Below, piece after piece: positions 18,424 to 27,768 of a DNA stretch of 64,000 nt. Each line of letters opens with the position of its first letter. Position 1 is the stretch's first letter. The notes below the pieces were generated by a model. It saw only the letters and a program-made list of their open reading frames with translations. It did no database searches and was not told the DNA's origin. The position numbers were made by a program, and so were the translations under genes. The DNA lies in contig JAWKUK010000006.1 of NCBI GenBank assembly GCA_041398605.1, positions 330,868 through 394,867 on the forward strand, read 5' to 3'. Source of the stretch: JAWKUK01 sp041398605. Its GTDB lineage: Bacteria > Planctomycetota > UBA1135 > GCA-002686595.

Positions 18424-20483
18424 AGCCGCTGCACTCGCTCTGCCTGACCTCCGTCCTCGGATCCTCGCTCCTTGCGCCCGCCCAGGCGCAAGTGACGCTC
18501 GCGCCCGGGGATGACGCGTACGCAGTGATGCGCCACCGAAGCGCTCTACAAGCGACGTCGAAGCTGGATTTCTCCGCCCATCCGCTGCCTGCCGGCGCGC
18601 TCGGAGTCGGCTCCAATGCGTTCACAGGCGTCGTGCCGTTGACGGGGGGCGTCATCCCGACCCAACCCCTGGACGCGCTCAAGGACGCGAGCCTCGTCAT
18701 TCGCAGGCTGGCGCCAACGGCGCCGCTCACGGTCGGCGCGAGCGCCGCGGTGCCCGCGCGCGCAGTCGCGTTGTCGCTGCAGTCGGCTGCGTCCGTGAGC
18801 GTCACCTACGCCAACGGTGGTCCGGTCCAATACGACCTCATCGTCACGCTCTCACGCGTCCAGACGCAGCCGCAGGGATCGATGACGATCGGCATGACGC
18901 ACGCCGATGGCGGAACGTTCGATCTCAGCGCGCCGATGTGGCTGGCGCTCGAGTTCGCCCCACCGGGTGGTTCGGCGGTCACCATCGACCCCTTCGGCCC
19001 GATCAACTTCACGCTGAGCGACGCAGCGTGGGCCCTCGAAGGGGGGCCGGCGGGGTTCACGCGCCCGAGCCTCGGGATCCTCCCCGTCCTTCCCGGAGCG
19101 CTCGTCGACGGGGACGCCAACGGGTCGTACGAGCTACAGACGATCGGCAGCTCCGACCTGGTGACCGATGTCGCCCGTCAGTGCGGCGGGGCTTTCGCAG
19201 GCACGACCGAGCGAGGGTTTGTCCCTGGTAGCGACAGCACCACCTACGCGATCGCGCCCCGCGGTGACGTTGACGAAGATGGCATACCTGACGCGAACGA
19301 CAACTGTCCGAACATCCCCAATCCAAGGCAAGTAGACCGAGACGGCGACGGCATCGGCGATGTGTGCGACCCGACTCCGAATGGCTGGCCGCGGCTCAAC
19401 GAGATCTACCTTGACCAAGCGGGCAACGACAACGCCGAGTACGTCGAGCTCGCCGCTGCTGGTGGTTCGACGCTCAACGGCCTCGCCCTGCTCTTCGTCG
19501 ACGGTGACGGACAGGACGCTGGAATGCTCGACCGTGTCGTCGACCTATCCGGGTACTCCGTCCCGCTGGACGGCTACTTTGTCGTCGGCGATGCCGCCAC
19601 GCCGAATGTTGACCTCGTGCTCGGGAGCGTCGACTCGTTCGAGAATGGCACCCAAACGATCTACCTCGTCGACGCGCCCAACATCCATTCGCTCCTGCAG
19701 CTAGTCAACATGCCGCTCGATGCAGACGGTGACCGCCAAACCAAGATCCCGTGCCTCGTCAATGAGGTGCTCGATCGCGTCGGCGTTTGGGACGGAGGCT
19801 CGCAAGATCGTGTGTACGACGGAGCGGATGCAGTCTGCTTGGGGCCGAACCAGGTCGGGATGGGCCCGCCCCAACTGCCGGCAGGGGTCCTGCGCGGCGG
19901 CGGGTCGCCGACCTTCGGCGGCCCGTGGTGCACGAGCGACTTCTTGCCTTTCTCCATTGCCAGCAATGGTCCGCCGAGCCGCACTCCCGGCGCCGCGAAC
20001 CCAAGCTGTGGCGGCGACTTCTCCGGCTCCCCGTTCTGCTTCGGTGATGGCAGCGGCACCCCCTGTCCGTGCCTCAACGTCGGCGGGTTCGACACAGGGT
20101 GCCGCGGATCCCACGGGCTCGGCGCACGCCTCGTCGCGAGCGGCGCGCCGAGCGTGTCGCAAGACAACTGGACCATGACCGTCGACCAGCTCCCCACGAG
20201 CACGATCGGTCTGTTCCTTGTTGGCACGCAGGTCCCGAATGGCGGCGCAGGCGTCGTTCGGGCCGACGGGCTCTTGTGCATCTCGGGGACGCTGTTGCGC
20301 GCGGAGATCGCGCTGGGGACACCACAGGGCAGCGCGGCCTCCGCGCTGTCGTACAGCGCGATTGGCTCGGTCGCGCCGGGGACGACGCGCTATTACCAGT
20401 TCTGGTATCGCGACGCCGCGGGGACTTCGTGCGGGGCGCTGGCAAACCTCACCAACGGCTGGGAAGTGACCTGGCTGCCCTGA
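18420..20483 (+). CDS. Large secreted protein with lamin-tail-like and thrombospondin-3-like segments
   Basis: 687 residues, starting at an ATG that overlaps the kinase stop. The signal peptide ends near APAQAQ (residue ~24). A calcium-binding thrombospondin type 3-like stretch (DVDEDGIPDANDNCPNIPNP and DRDGDGIGDVCD) lies near residues 280-315. It is followed by a segment resembling a lamin-tail domain (RLNEIYLDQAGNDNAEYVEL, LFVDGDG, GYFVVGD). A C-terminal ~150-residue module starts CFGDGSGTPCPC and ends in a YYQFWYRD...LTNGWEVTWLP segment. This module is a cousin of, but distinct from, the YC..NSTG module on other proteins here. Co-expression with a transmembrane kinase suggests the kinase and this surface protein are functionally linked; no function is established. 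Confidence 0.82.
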   Translation: MKPLHSLCLTSVLGSSLLAPAQAQVTLAPGDDAYAVMRHRSALQATSKLDFSAHPLPAGALGVGSNAFTGVVPLTGGVIPTQPLDALKDASLVIRRLAPTAPLTVGASAAVPARAVALSLQSAASVSVTYANGGPVQYDLIVTLSRVQTQPQGSMTIGMTHADGGTFDLSAPMWLALEFAPPGGSAVTIDPFGPINFTLSDAAWALEGGPAGFTRPSLGILPVLPGALVDGDANGSYELQTIGSSDLVTDVARQCGGAFAGTTERGFVPGSDSTTYAIAPRGDVDEDGIPDANDNCPNIPNPRQVDRDGDGIGDVCDPTPNGWPRLNEIYLDQAGNDNAEYVELAAAGGSTLNGLALLFVDGDGQDAGMLDRVVDLSGYSVPLDGYFVVGDAATPNVDLVLGSVDSFENGTQTIYLVDAPNIHSLLQLVNMPLDADGDRQTKIPCLVNEVLDRVGVWDGGSQDRVYDGADAVCLGPNQVGMGPPQLPAGVLRGGGSPTFGGPWCTSDFLPFSIASNGPPSRTPGAANPSCGGDFSGSPFCFGDGSGTPCPCLNVGGFDTGCRGSHGLGARLVASGAPSVSQDNWTMTVDQLPTSTIGLFLVGTQVPNGGAGVVRADGLLCISGTLLRAEIALGTPQGSAASALSYSAIGSVAPGTTRYYQFWYRDAAGTSCGALANLTNGWEVTWLP

Positions 20484-20522
20484 GGCCGTGCATGGTCCAA
20501 GCAGCGTCTGCGCTGTGGTCGA

Positions 20523-21056
20523 TCACAGCGCCTCGACGAGGTGCTCACGCGCGGTGGCCCAGTGGCGCGCCACCGTGCGCTCGGTCACGTCCAGGACCTG
20601 CGCGATCTCCGCATGGGAGAGGCCCGCGAAGATCCGGAGCTGCGCCACTTGGTGTGGCAGCGGGTGGGCCTGTTCGAGGCGCGTGAGCCCCTCCTCGAGG
20701 GCCAGGATGCGCCACGTCGGCTCCGCCCGCGCCTCCGGGTCGTGCGCGAGCACTTCCGGCCGCCCGCCGCCGCGCTTCTGCGTCAGCCTCGCGCGCGCAT
20801 GGTCGACGAGGATGCTGCGCATGGCGGCCGTCGCGGCCCGCAGGAAGTGCCGCCGCCCTTCCCAGTCGGTGTCGGGCAGCCGGAGCTTCAGCCAGGCCTC
20901 GTGAACGAGCACGGTCGGCTGTAAGGTCGAGGGGCGCTGCCCTCGCATGAGGGCACCAGCCTGCGCCCGCAGGTCGGCGTAACACGCGCCGTAGAGGTCC
21001 GCGGATGCCTGCGAGTCACCGCGAGCGGCCCGGCGTAGGAGATCGATCGTGTCCAC
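20523..21056 (-). CDS. ECF-type RNA polymerase sigma factor (planctomycete Sig70-ECF-like family)
   Basis: About 177 residues from a GTG at 21056 (first residues VDTIDLLRRAARGD). An upstream ATG at 21161 would add 35 poorly structured residues. The region-2 equivalent contains the LQPTVLVHEAWLKL and HFLRAATAAMRSILVDHAR segments diagnostic of this family. Region 4 has LRIFAGLSHAEIAQVLDVTERTVARHW, a clear helix-turn-helix. It probably directs transcription of the divergently encoded protein starting at 21182, or other surface-protein genes. No anti-sigma factor is adjacent, and planctomycete members of this type are often tied to kinases instead. The tail-to-tail gap with the preceding gene is 39 bp. 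Confidence 0.88.
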   Translation of the reverse strand: MDTIDLLRRAARGDSQASADLYGACYADLRAQAGALMRGQRPSTLQPTVLVHEAWLKLRLPDTDWEGRRHFLRAATAAMRSILVDHARARLTQKRGGGRPEVLAHDPEARAEPTWRILALEEGLTRLEQAHPLPHQVAQLRIFAGLSHAEIAQVLDVTERTVARHWATAREHLVEAL

Positions 21057-21181
21057 GGAATCTAGAGGGGCCGGAGCAGCGTCGCCTGCTGGCCCGCGAC
21101 GCGTGGGAATCAGAGCGAAGCGCTGTCGGGCGCCTGCGACGAAACTCGTCTGGAACGGCATCCCCCTGTCGAGGAGCCACG

Positions 21182-23050
21182 ATGACGATAACCCCGCGAG
21201 GCACGCTCTGCCTCTTCACGCTCGCCCTGGCCACCGTCACGGTTTGGGCACTCCTCAACAATGGGGGCCGCGCGGGCCGCGCAGGGGCGCTGGAACCGAG
21301 CCCCAAGGGCCGCGTACTGGAGGCCACCACGGGAGATCCGGCTGCTGAGCCCGCGCAGCGGACGAGCGCCGCCGCGCCGGCTCCCCTGCGATGGGTCCGA
21401 GGGCGCGTGGTGCTCCCAGGAGGCACCATGGCTGACGCGGAGACGTGGGTCCGCGTCAGGCGCGACGCTGCGCTCGAGCGCGGTGAGGGCGAAGGGCCAC
21501 GCGCGCAGGTCGCCGCAGACGGTCAGTTCTTGCTCGGCCTGTCACCCGACGTCGAGCGAGCAGAGGTGCTGCTGGACTCGCGCTACCTCTACCTCGCAGG
21601 GCGCGTCCACGTCGATCTGCCGCCGGGGGACGGCGTGGTCGAGGTACCCGCGAAGCTCGGCGGCGCGCTGTGCGGCCGGGTGGTCGCGCCCGACGGCGAA
21701 CCGATGCCGCCGCTCGTGGCGTGCTCCATCTTCTGCCCTTCGGGGTCCGGCAAGGCCTGGAGGCGCCGATTCACGGTCGAGGCGGACGGCTCGTTCGCCC
21801 TCACGCAGCTCCCGCCCTCGAGCCGCTACGAGCTCGAGGTGACCACCGACTCCTACTGCACGCGGTCGCGCGGCTTGTCGGTCGAGGCAGGTGTCGAGAC
21901 GAAGCTCGAGCTGCAGCTGCACCGCGGGCTCACGGTCGACGTCTTGGTCACGGACGACCTCGGTGCGCCTGTACAGTCCGCCTTGGTCACGGCGCGCCCC
22001 CTTGCGCTCGACCTCGACGCGGTCGCCGCGCCTCGCCGCGGCGAGGCTGGCGGCGTGGCAGGGCGGCCCGAAGGACACGCGCAGGTCGCTGGACTGTCTG
22101 CCGGACGCTGGGCGTTCACGGTCACTGCGGCGCAGCACCTCCCGTGTGAAGTGGAGTCGGAGGTGCCGCGTAGAGGGCCACCCCTCACGCTCGTCATGGC
22201 TCGCACGGGTGCGGTGACCGGGCTGGTGCTCGACGTGAATGGGCTCCCGTGCGCAGAGGCTTGGATCACCTGCAAAGGGGGCACGTCGACTGCGCTCGAT
22301 CCGCCGTATGCGCGCTCCGACGCGAACGGCCACTTCGAGCTGCGGGACGTCGCCCCAGGCAACGTCGAACTCTTCGCGCTTGCAGAGGGTTCGGCAGCGA
22401 GCGCTCGCGCGGCCATCGACGTCTCGCCCGCCGGTCGCGTCGGGCCGGTGACGCTGCAACTCCGTGGGTTCGGGGCGCTGGAAGGACACGTCGAACCGCC
22501 GCTCGCGGATGTGCAAATCGTCGTCGTAGCGCTCGACACGGGGCGCCGCGTCACCCAAGAGACGGGCGCAGATGGCACGTTCCGGATCGAGCGGCTCGAG
22601 CCAGGAGAGTGCACGGTCGAGGTGGCGCGCAACGACGATCCTTCGGCCACGCGTCGCGAGATCGCCCCAGCCCTCACAGTTGCGGTGCGAGACGGAGCGA
22701 CGTCGCAGGTCGTCCTGGAGCTCGGTGCACATGCGGTGGGCGCAGGCTACGAAGACCCAACCACGACAGCGACGTTTGCGCTAGCCGGTCGGGTTGTGGA
22801 TGCATACGGGGTGCCCGTCGCAGAGGCGCGAGTGACGCTGATGGCACGGGACCCCATCGTCGTTCATAGCGACGAAGCGGGGCGCTTTGAACTCTCGGGA
22901 GCGCCCGCCGGGCCGCACACCCTGCGGTATTCGCCGCCGAGCATGCCCAACGACGAGTCCGAGGATGGCGTGACGTTCGAGGCGTACATCCCGATCGGGA
23001 GCGAGCTGAGCGCGCTCGAGCTGCGCTGCAACGCAGACCATCTGCGATGA
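21182..23050 (+). CDS. Membrane-anchored or secreted CarboxypepD_reg-repeat protein
   Basis: About 622 residues from an ATG with a GAGGAG site 6 nt upstream. An N-terminal hydrophobic segment (about residues 8-25, LCLFTLALATVTVWAL) without an obvious cleavage site suggests a signal anchor. The rest contains several carboxypeptidase-regulatory-like Ig-fold repeats of the form GRVV...G.P...A.V...D..G.F.L..L.PG, for example near residues 60, 155, 340 and 530. There are no catalytic residues. It is divergent from an ECF sigma gene with 125 bp between, a common planctomycete pairing. Its architecture matches the extracytoplasmic half of the sigma-fusion protein at 50386-52935, which suggests related roles at the envelope. 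Confidence 0.8.
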   Translation: MTITPRGTLCLFTLALATVTVWALLNNGGRAGRAGALEPSPKGRVLEATTGDPAAEPAQRTSAAAPAPLRWVRGRVVLPGGTMADAETWVRVRRDAALERGEGEGPRAQVAADGQFLLGLSPDVERAEVLLDSRYLYLAGRVHVDLPPGDGVVEVPAKLGGALCGRVVAPDGEPMPPLVACSIFCPSGSGKAWRRRFTVEADGSFALTQLPPSSRYELEVTTDSYCTRSRGLSVEAGVETKLELQLHRGLTVDVLVTDDLGAPVQSALVTARPLALDLDAVAAPRRGEAGGVAGRPEGHAQVAGLSAGRWAFTVTAAQHLPCEVESEVPRRGPPLTLVMARTGAVTGLVLDVNGLPCAEAWITCKGGTSTALDPPYARSDANGHFELRDVAPGNVELFALAEGSAASARAAIDVSPAGRVGPVTLQLRGFGALEGHVEPPLADVQIVVVALDTGRRVTQETGADGTFRIERLEPGECTVEVARNDDPSATRREIAPALTVAVRDGATSQVVLELGAHAVGAGYEDPTTTATFALAGRVVDAYGVPVAEARVTLMARDPIVVHSDEAGRFELSGAPAGPHTLRYSPPSMPNDESEDGVTFEAYIPIGSELSALELRCNADHLR

Positions 23051-23233
23051 GCGCGTCGGACGGGCCGCACCTCGCTGGCTGGACGACCCATGCGCGCCCT
23101 TCGGCCCCGGCCGAGGGGCGCGCTGCTCTTTGCCCGAATTCGCTGTCGGGCTGCAGCCGCGGTCCTCGTCGGGACAGGCACGGGAGCAGGCGCAATCCGC
23201 GCGCTGCACCGGATCAAGAGAGAGAGACACGCC

Positions 23234-24838
23234 ATGCATTTCGAAGCAAGAGCAAGCTACACGTCGGATCGGGACCAAGCGCTGCGATCACGGATCAGCG
23301 CACCCCTCGTGCTACTGACCGCAGCGCTCGCGGGGTTCAGCACAGCGCCTGCAACGGCGCAGATGCGCGGGGACTTCAACGGAGACGGCTTCGCCGACCT
23401 GGCGGTCGGCATTCCGAACGCGACGGTCGACGGCATCTACGAGGCTGGAGAGGTCGTCGTCATCGCTGGGCGTCGAACGGGCGTCGACGCCTTGGTCGTG
23501 CAGAAGCTCAACCAGAACTCATCGGGCATCTCGGGATCGGCTGAACCTTCGGACCACTTTGGCGCTGCGCTGGCCGTCGGCGACTTCGACGGTGATGGAT
23601 ACGACGACCTCGTGATCGGGGTCCCGGACGAAGACGTGGTAGAGAACGGCGCGGGCGCGATCCATGTCCTCTACGGCACATTCCTGGGCCTCTCGCCCTC
23701 GGGCAGCGTCATGCTTTGGGAGTCGAACATCGGGCTGATCTCGGAGAACGGAGACGCGTTCGGGACCGCCCTCGCGACCGGTGACGTCAACGGCGATGGC
23801 TACGACGACCTCATCGTGGGCGTCCCCTATGAAGACGTGGGCTCGGTGTACAACGCGGGCGCGATCGACATCCTGCTCGGTTCGAGCAGCGGGCTACGGA
23901 GCACCGGCGTCCTTCGGCTCCACCAGGAGTCGACCGGCGTGCAGGGCGCGTCCGAGCGCTGGGACAAGTTCGGCGCATCGCTGACCGTCGCCGACTTCGA
24001 CCACGATGGCTTCGACGACGTGGCAGTCGGTGTTCCGAACGAGAGCGTGAACGGACACGTCTATGCCGGCGCAGTTGCCGTCCTCTACGGCGCGACCTCG
24101 GGGCCGAGCGGAGCGCGAGACGTGATCTGGCACCGCGACGACACGGGCGTGCTCGGGAGCGTGGACGACTACGACCTCTTCAGCACCAGCTTGGCGGCGG
24201 GCGACTTCAACGGGGATGGATACGCGGACCTCGCCGTGGGCGCGCCCGGTGCATCAGTGAGCGGACATGACGGCGCGGGCTCGGTCAACGTGCTCCTGGG
24301 CTCTTCCTCGGGGCTGACGGCCTCGGGCGACCAACTCTGGGATCAGGATTGCGCCGGGATCGCAGGCGCCGCCGAGGCTGCGGACGGCTTTGGTCAAACG
24401 CTCGCCACCGGCGACCTCAATGACGACGGCCGCGACGACCTGATCGTCGGGGTTCCAGGTGAGGACATTGGCAGCACAGTGGCCGCGGGCATGGTGCACG
24501 TCTTGCTCGGAGCCTCTGCAGGGCTGACGTCCACGGGCAGCCAGTCGTGGCACCAGGACACGACGGGCGTCGTGGGTGGCTGCGAGTCTGGGGATGGATT
24601 CGGCACGACGCTCGCCGTCGGAGACTTCAACCGCGACGGCCATGCGGACCTTGCCGTGGGCGTGCCCGCGGAGGACATCGGAACGAAGATCAACGCGGGC
24701 GGGATCTCGGTCCTCTACGGGAACGACTTTGGGCTCACGACGCGCAACAACCACATGCTGACCCGCAACAGCGGCCGCGTGCCCGGCGATGCCACAAACT
24801 ACGAGGAGTTCGGCTCGGCGCTGGCCTCGGGGCGCTGA
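23234..24838 (+). CDS. Secreted FG-GAP (integrin-alpha-like) beta-propeller protein
   Basis: About 534 residues from an ATG at 23234, preceded by a purine-rich AGAGAGA stretch. The signal peptide ends near PATAQ (residue ~43). Seven or so FG-GAP repeats of about 60-65 residues each carry the calcium-binding pattern D.N.DG..D..VG.P (GDFNGDGFADLAVGIP, GDFDGDGYDDLVIGVP, GDVNGDGYDDLIVGVP and so on) followed by GAG...V..G...GL. It is a seven-bladed propeller predicted to be extracellular. It ends after the last repeat (ALASGR) without the C-terminal module found on its neighbours. Role unknown; likely a surface or adhesive protein. Confidence 0.85.
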   Translation: MHFEARASYTSDRDQALRSRISAPLVLLTAALAGFSTAPATAQMRGDFNGDGFADLAVGIPNATVDGIYEAGEVVVIAGRRTGVDALVVQKLNQNSSGISGSAEPSDHFGAALAVGDFDGDGYDDLVIGVPDEDVVENGAGAIHVLYGTFLGLSPSGSVMLWESNIGLISENGDAFGTALATGDVNGDGYDDLIVGVPYEDVGSVYNAGAIDILLGSSSGLRSTGVLRLHQESTGVQGASERWDKFGASLTVADFDHDGFDDVAVGVPNESVNGHVYAGAVAVLYGATSGPSGARDVIWHRDDTGVLGSVDDYDLFSTSLAAGDFNGDGYADLAVGAPGASVSGHDGAGSVNVLLGSSSGLTASGDQLWDQDCAGIAGAAEAADGFGQTLATGDLNDDGRDDLIVGVPGEDIGSTVAAGMVHVLLGASAGLTSTGSQSWHQDTTGVVGGCESGDGFGTTLAVGDFNRDGHADLAVGVPAEDIGTKINAGGISVLYGNDFGLTTRNNHMLTRNSGRVPGDATNYEEFGSALASGR

Positions 24839-25101
24839 TCGACGACGAAGGACCGGGTGAAGACCCCGCGCCAGTCGCTCCGCGTCGCTCGAGGGTGTAG
24901 CCCTTGCGCGACGCGGTCTTCATGGATCGATGGACCACGCGTCGCGGTGGGGTCGCTGCGGGCGCGGCGGCGCGAAGCGCCTTGACGGTCCCAGATGCCG
25001 GGCCGGGGCGGTGTCCAGAAGAGACATTCCCGTTTGGCGTGGCGTGGAGTAGCGTAGGAAGCGTGTTACGGCCACTCCCTCAACCCAAGGATCTCCACGA
25101 C

Positions 25102-26163
25102 ATGCTGCGTTCCCTCTCCCTTTCGTATGGGTCTCCCCGCGGACTTCTGAGCGCCCTTGCTGGGGGCCTGGTGTGCGGCCTCGGCGTGACCTCCACCGCC
25201 GTCGCTCAAACGACGCTCGTCGCCAACACTTCGAACAACAATGGCCTCACAGCCGGTACACCTGGCCTCTTCTTCGACTTCACCGCTTCCGCCAACGACC
25301 TGACGATCACCGAGCTCTCCACCGCGTCGAACCGCGCGCCGAATGATGTGTTCGACCTCGAGGTCCTGACCTACGTCGGAAGCTGCCTCGGCGGCCCGGC
25401 CTCGGGTGGCCCGGGCAGCTCGGCCGTGGGCTGGACGTCGCTCGGCGTCGTGACCGCGACGCAGGGAGCGGTCCAGAACGGCACGTCGCTCCCCATCGAC
25501 ATCCCCGACATCTTCGTTCCGGCGGGGCAGACCGTCGGCGTCGTGCTCATCTACTTGACCGGTGGGGCGCGCTACTTCGGGACGGGCACTACGCCGCCCT
25601 CTGTGTTCACAGATGGGGAGCTCACGCTAACGTCCGGCGACGCACGCAGCGCGCCATTCACCGGGGCTGGGACCTGGTTCCAATCGCGGGGCCTGCACGG
25701 CGAGGTCACATACGTCGTCGGGTTCGGCGGTGGCGTCGGATCCACGTATTGCGCCCCCGCGGTCGCCAACTCGACGGGCGCGGGCGGCACGCTGCGCGCT
25801 TCGGGGCAGCGCGCGGCGGCCGCCAATGACGTGACTGTGGTCGCGGGGGCGCTGCCGATGAACTCGTTCGGCTTCTTCCTCGCGAGCATGACGCAGGGGA
25901 GCGTCGGCCAGCCTGGCGGTAGCCAGGGGACCCTGTGCCTCGGCGGCGCGATCGGCCGCTACGTCGGGCCTGGCCAGATCCAAAACTCGGGCGCGACAGG
26001 CTCGTTCTCGCTCGCGCTGGACCTGACACAGACGCCGACCCCGAACGGCCTCGTGAGCGTCAATGCCGGTGAGACTTGGAACTTCCAGGCTTGGTACCGC
26101 GACTCGGTCGGCGGTGTGGCGACCTCGAACTTCACGGAAGGGCTCTCGATCGACTTCCTCTAA
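25102..26163 (+). CDS. Secreted protein with planctomycete YC..NSTG C-terminal module
   Basis: About 353 residues from an ATG at 25102. The signal peptide ends near AVAQ (residue ~33). The first half (about 34-205) looks like a beta-sandwich, unrecognised apart from the secreted planctomycete style. The last ~140 residues are the shared module: YCAPAVANSTG, NDVTVVAGALPMNSFGFFLAS, GTLCLGGAIGRYVGPGQI, NFQAWYRD and SNFTEGL. A long 5' region (24839-25101) precedes it, with no further gene seen. It converges on a second gene carrying the same module, with a shared hairpin between the stops. Confidence 0.78.
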   Translation: MLRSLSLSYGSPRGLLSALAGGLVCGLGVTSTAVAQTTLVANTSNNNGLTAGTPGLFFDFTASANDLTITELSTASNRAPNDVFDLEVLTYVGSCLGGPASGGPGSSAVGWTSLGVVTATQGAVQNGTSLPIDIPDIFVPAGQTVGVVLIYLTGGARYFGTGTTPPSVFTDGELTLTSGDARSAPFTGAGTWFQSRGLHGEVTYVVGFGGGVGSTYCAPAVANSTGAGGTLRASGQRAAAANDVTVVAGALPMNSFGFFLASMTQGSVGQPGGSQGTLCLGGAIGRYVGPGQIQNSGATGSFSLALDLTQTPTPNGLVSVNAGETWNFQAWYRDSVGGVATSNFTEGLSIDFL

Positions 26164-26179
26164 CCCGCAGGCTGGCGAC

Positions 26180-26215
26180 AACGCGGCCCGCTGCGCACGC
26201 AAGCGGCGCCGCGTT
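26180..26215. terminator. Bidirectional terminator-like hairpin between convergent genes
   Basis: AACGCGGC (26180-26187) pairs perfectly with GCCGCGTT (26208-26215). An inner CCGCT/AGCGG stem (26188-26192 with 26202-26206) follows, with one bulged C. It sits between two converging stops and reaches the stop codon of the leftward gene, so it can serve both strands. Short A/T-rich flanks only. Confidence 0.55.
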
Positions 26216-27477
26216 CATTGGAAGGTGGCGGTCAGCGCGCTGGTGAAGTTCGAGGTCGCGCTGCCGCTGAGCGTGTCGCGGAACCAAGCCTGGAAGTGCC
26301 AGGTGTCACCGGCCGCGACCGCGACCGCGCCTGTGGGCTGAGGCATGTTCATCAGGTCGAGCTGCAGCGCGATCGAGCCCGTCGCGCCGGAGTTCATGAT
26401 CTGGCCCGAGCCGACGTAGCGCCCGATCGAGCCGCCAAGGCACAGGATCCCCTGGCTCCCGCCTGGGTTCGCGACCGCGCCAGCCGTGCGGCTCGCGAGG
26501 AAGAAGCCGAACGCGTTCAGCGGCATCGACGACGCGCTGAGGCGCACGTCGTTGTTCGCAATGAGGTTGGAGCCCGTCGCCGAGAGCGCCGCGACGCTCC
26601 CCGTCGAGTTCGGGTTCGACGCGCAACTGCTCGTCGACATGAAGCCGCCGGGGCGCACCCCCACAAACGCGCCGGCGCCTGCGCTCAACTGCGTCACGCC
26701 GCCCGCCACAGGGTCGTGGATATAGACCCCGCCGGTGCCGTTCATCAGCACATTCCCGTTCGCGAGCTCCGCGACGCCGCGAATGCTGCCTGCGCCGAGC
26801 GAATAGTGCGTCGCAGTCACGACGCCGTTGGCGTCGAGGACGGTGTAGCCCGTGTTTGAGTAGTTGGCGACGAGCAACCCGCCGTTGGCGCGCGTGAACG
26901 CCTGCTCGCAAAAGCCACCAGGCGACGAGAACGTGGTCACCGTCCCGGTGGCGGAGTCCACGCGGTCGATCGATCCGTTGCTCCGGCACAGGAGCACGTC
27001 GCCCTCGAAGTCGTGCGCGTCCCAGATGTTGGTGCCCGCTACGAAGTTGGACTGGACATAGGTCGCAGTGTCGAAGGCGTAGGCGCCGCCTGGGACGCCG
27101 CCCCCCACATTGGCGACCCAAAGCTGTGAGCCTTGGACCGCGATCCCGACGGTGAGCCCGACGGTCACCGGCACGTTGCCGAGGTACGACGCTCCGTCCC
27201 CTGAGAAGCGGTACACGGCCTGGGCGCTGTAGTTGCTGACCCAGATCTCGCCGTTCGGGGCAAAGATGAAGTCCCAGACGTTCTGCGAGGCTCCGCCGAG
27301 CCCGAGGAGCCCGTCGATGTCGACGAACACGGCGTCGAGCAGCGAGCCGTCCTGCGCGCTGTAGCGTTCGATCCTGGCGGGTTGATAGCGCACAGCGAAC
27401 AGGTCCTGAGCGGACGCGAGCGAAGCGCTCGCGGCAGTGAGGACGAGGGCGAGAGCGAGTGATGTCTTGGTCTTCAT
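26215..27477 (-). CDS. Secreted beta-propeller (NHL/SMP-30-like) protein with planctomycete C-terminal module
   Basis: 420 residues. The signal peptide ends near ASLASAQ (residue ~24). Residues ~25-280 form irregular propeller blades with phrases such as FAPNGEIWVSNYSAQAVYRF, LWVANVGGG, GGLLVANYSNTGY and LANGNVLMNGTGGVYI, typical of NHL or gluconolactonase-like propellers. No catalytic set is recognised. The last ~140 residues are the shared module (NPNSTGSVAALSATGSN, NAFGFFLASRTAG, GILCLGGSIGRYVGSGQIM, HFQAWFRD, SNFTSAL). The predicted location is the cell surface or outside. The gene converges with 25102-26163, which carries the same module. Confidence 0.8.
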   Translation of the reverse strand: MKTKTSLALALVLTAASASLASAQDLFAVRYQPARIERYSAQDGSLLDAVFVDIDGLLGLGGASQNVWDFIFAPNGEIWVSNYSAQAVYRFSGDGASYLGNVPVTVGLTVGIAVQGSQLWVANVGGGVPGGAYAFDTATYVQSNFVAGTNIWDAHDFEGDVLLCRSNGSIDRVDSATGTVTTFSSPGGFCEQAFTRANGGLLVANYSNTGYTVLDANGVVTATHYSLGAGSIRGVAELANGNVLMNGTGGVYIHDPVAGGVTQLSAGAGAFVGVRPGGFMSTSSCASNPNSTGSVAALSATGSNLIANNDVRLSASSMPLNAFGFFLASRTAGAVANPGGSQGILCLGGSIGRYVGSGQIMNSGATGSIALQLDLMNMPQPTGAVAVAAGDTWHFQAWFRDTLSGSATSNFTSALTATFQ

Positions 27478-27572
27478 GTCGGCAGCTCCAATGGGGATCA
27501 GGCCCCCATGGTGCTGCCAGGCGCCGAATCACGCCAGCGCCGCGCTGCCAGCTATGGCAATGTTCCGTTCCC

Positions 27573-27624
27573 AGCACCCGTCCCCGGCACCCGTCTCCGG
27601 CACCCGTCTCCGGCACCCGTCTCC
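27573..27624. repeat. 13-bp intergenic tandem repeat, four units
   Basis: Four head-to-tail copies of GGCACCCGTCTCC (27573-27585, 27586-27598, 27599-27611, 27612-27624). The first unit has two changes; the others are identical. They lie in the 291-bp gap between the propeller gene start and the permease stop, where no gene was seen. Confidence 0.9.
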
Positions 27625-27768
27625 GGCTCCCTTCGACGTGCGACCTGCGGAAGACAGCGGAGCGCTCCGCCGCCGGCGGCGACGTCCGCAGTGGCCGCGT
27701 CGCCGCGCGGCCTCGCCGACCAGGCCCCCCAGGTCCATCGGACGCGCCTGCAGGTCCCCCCCGCGCGC

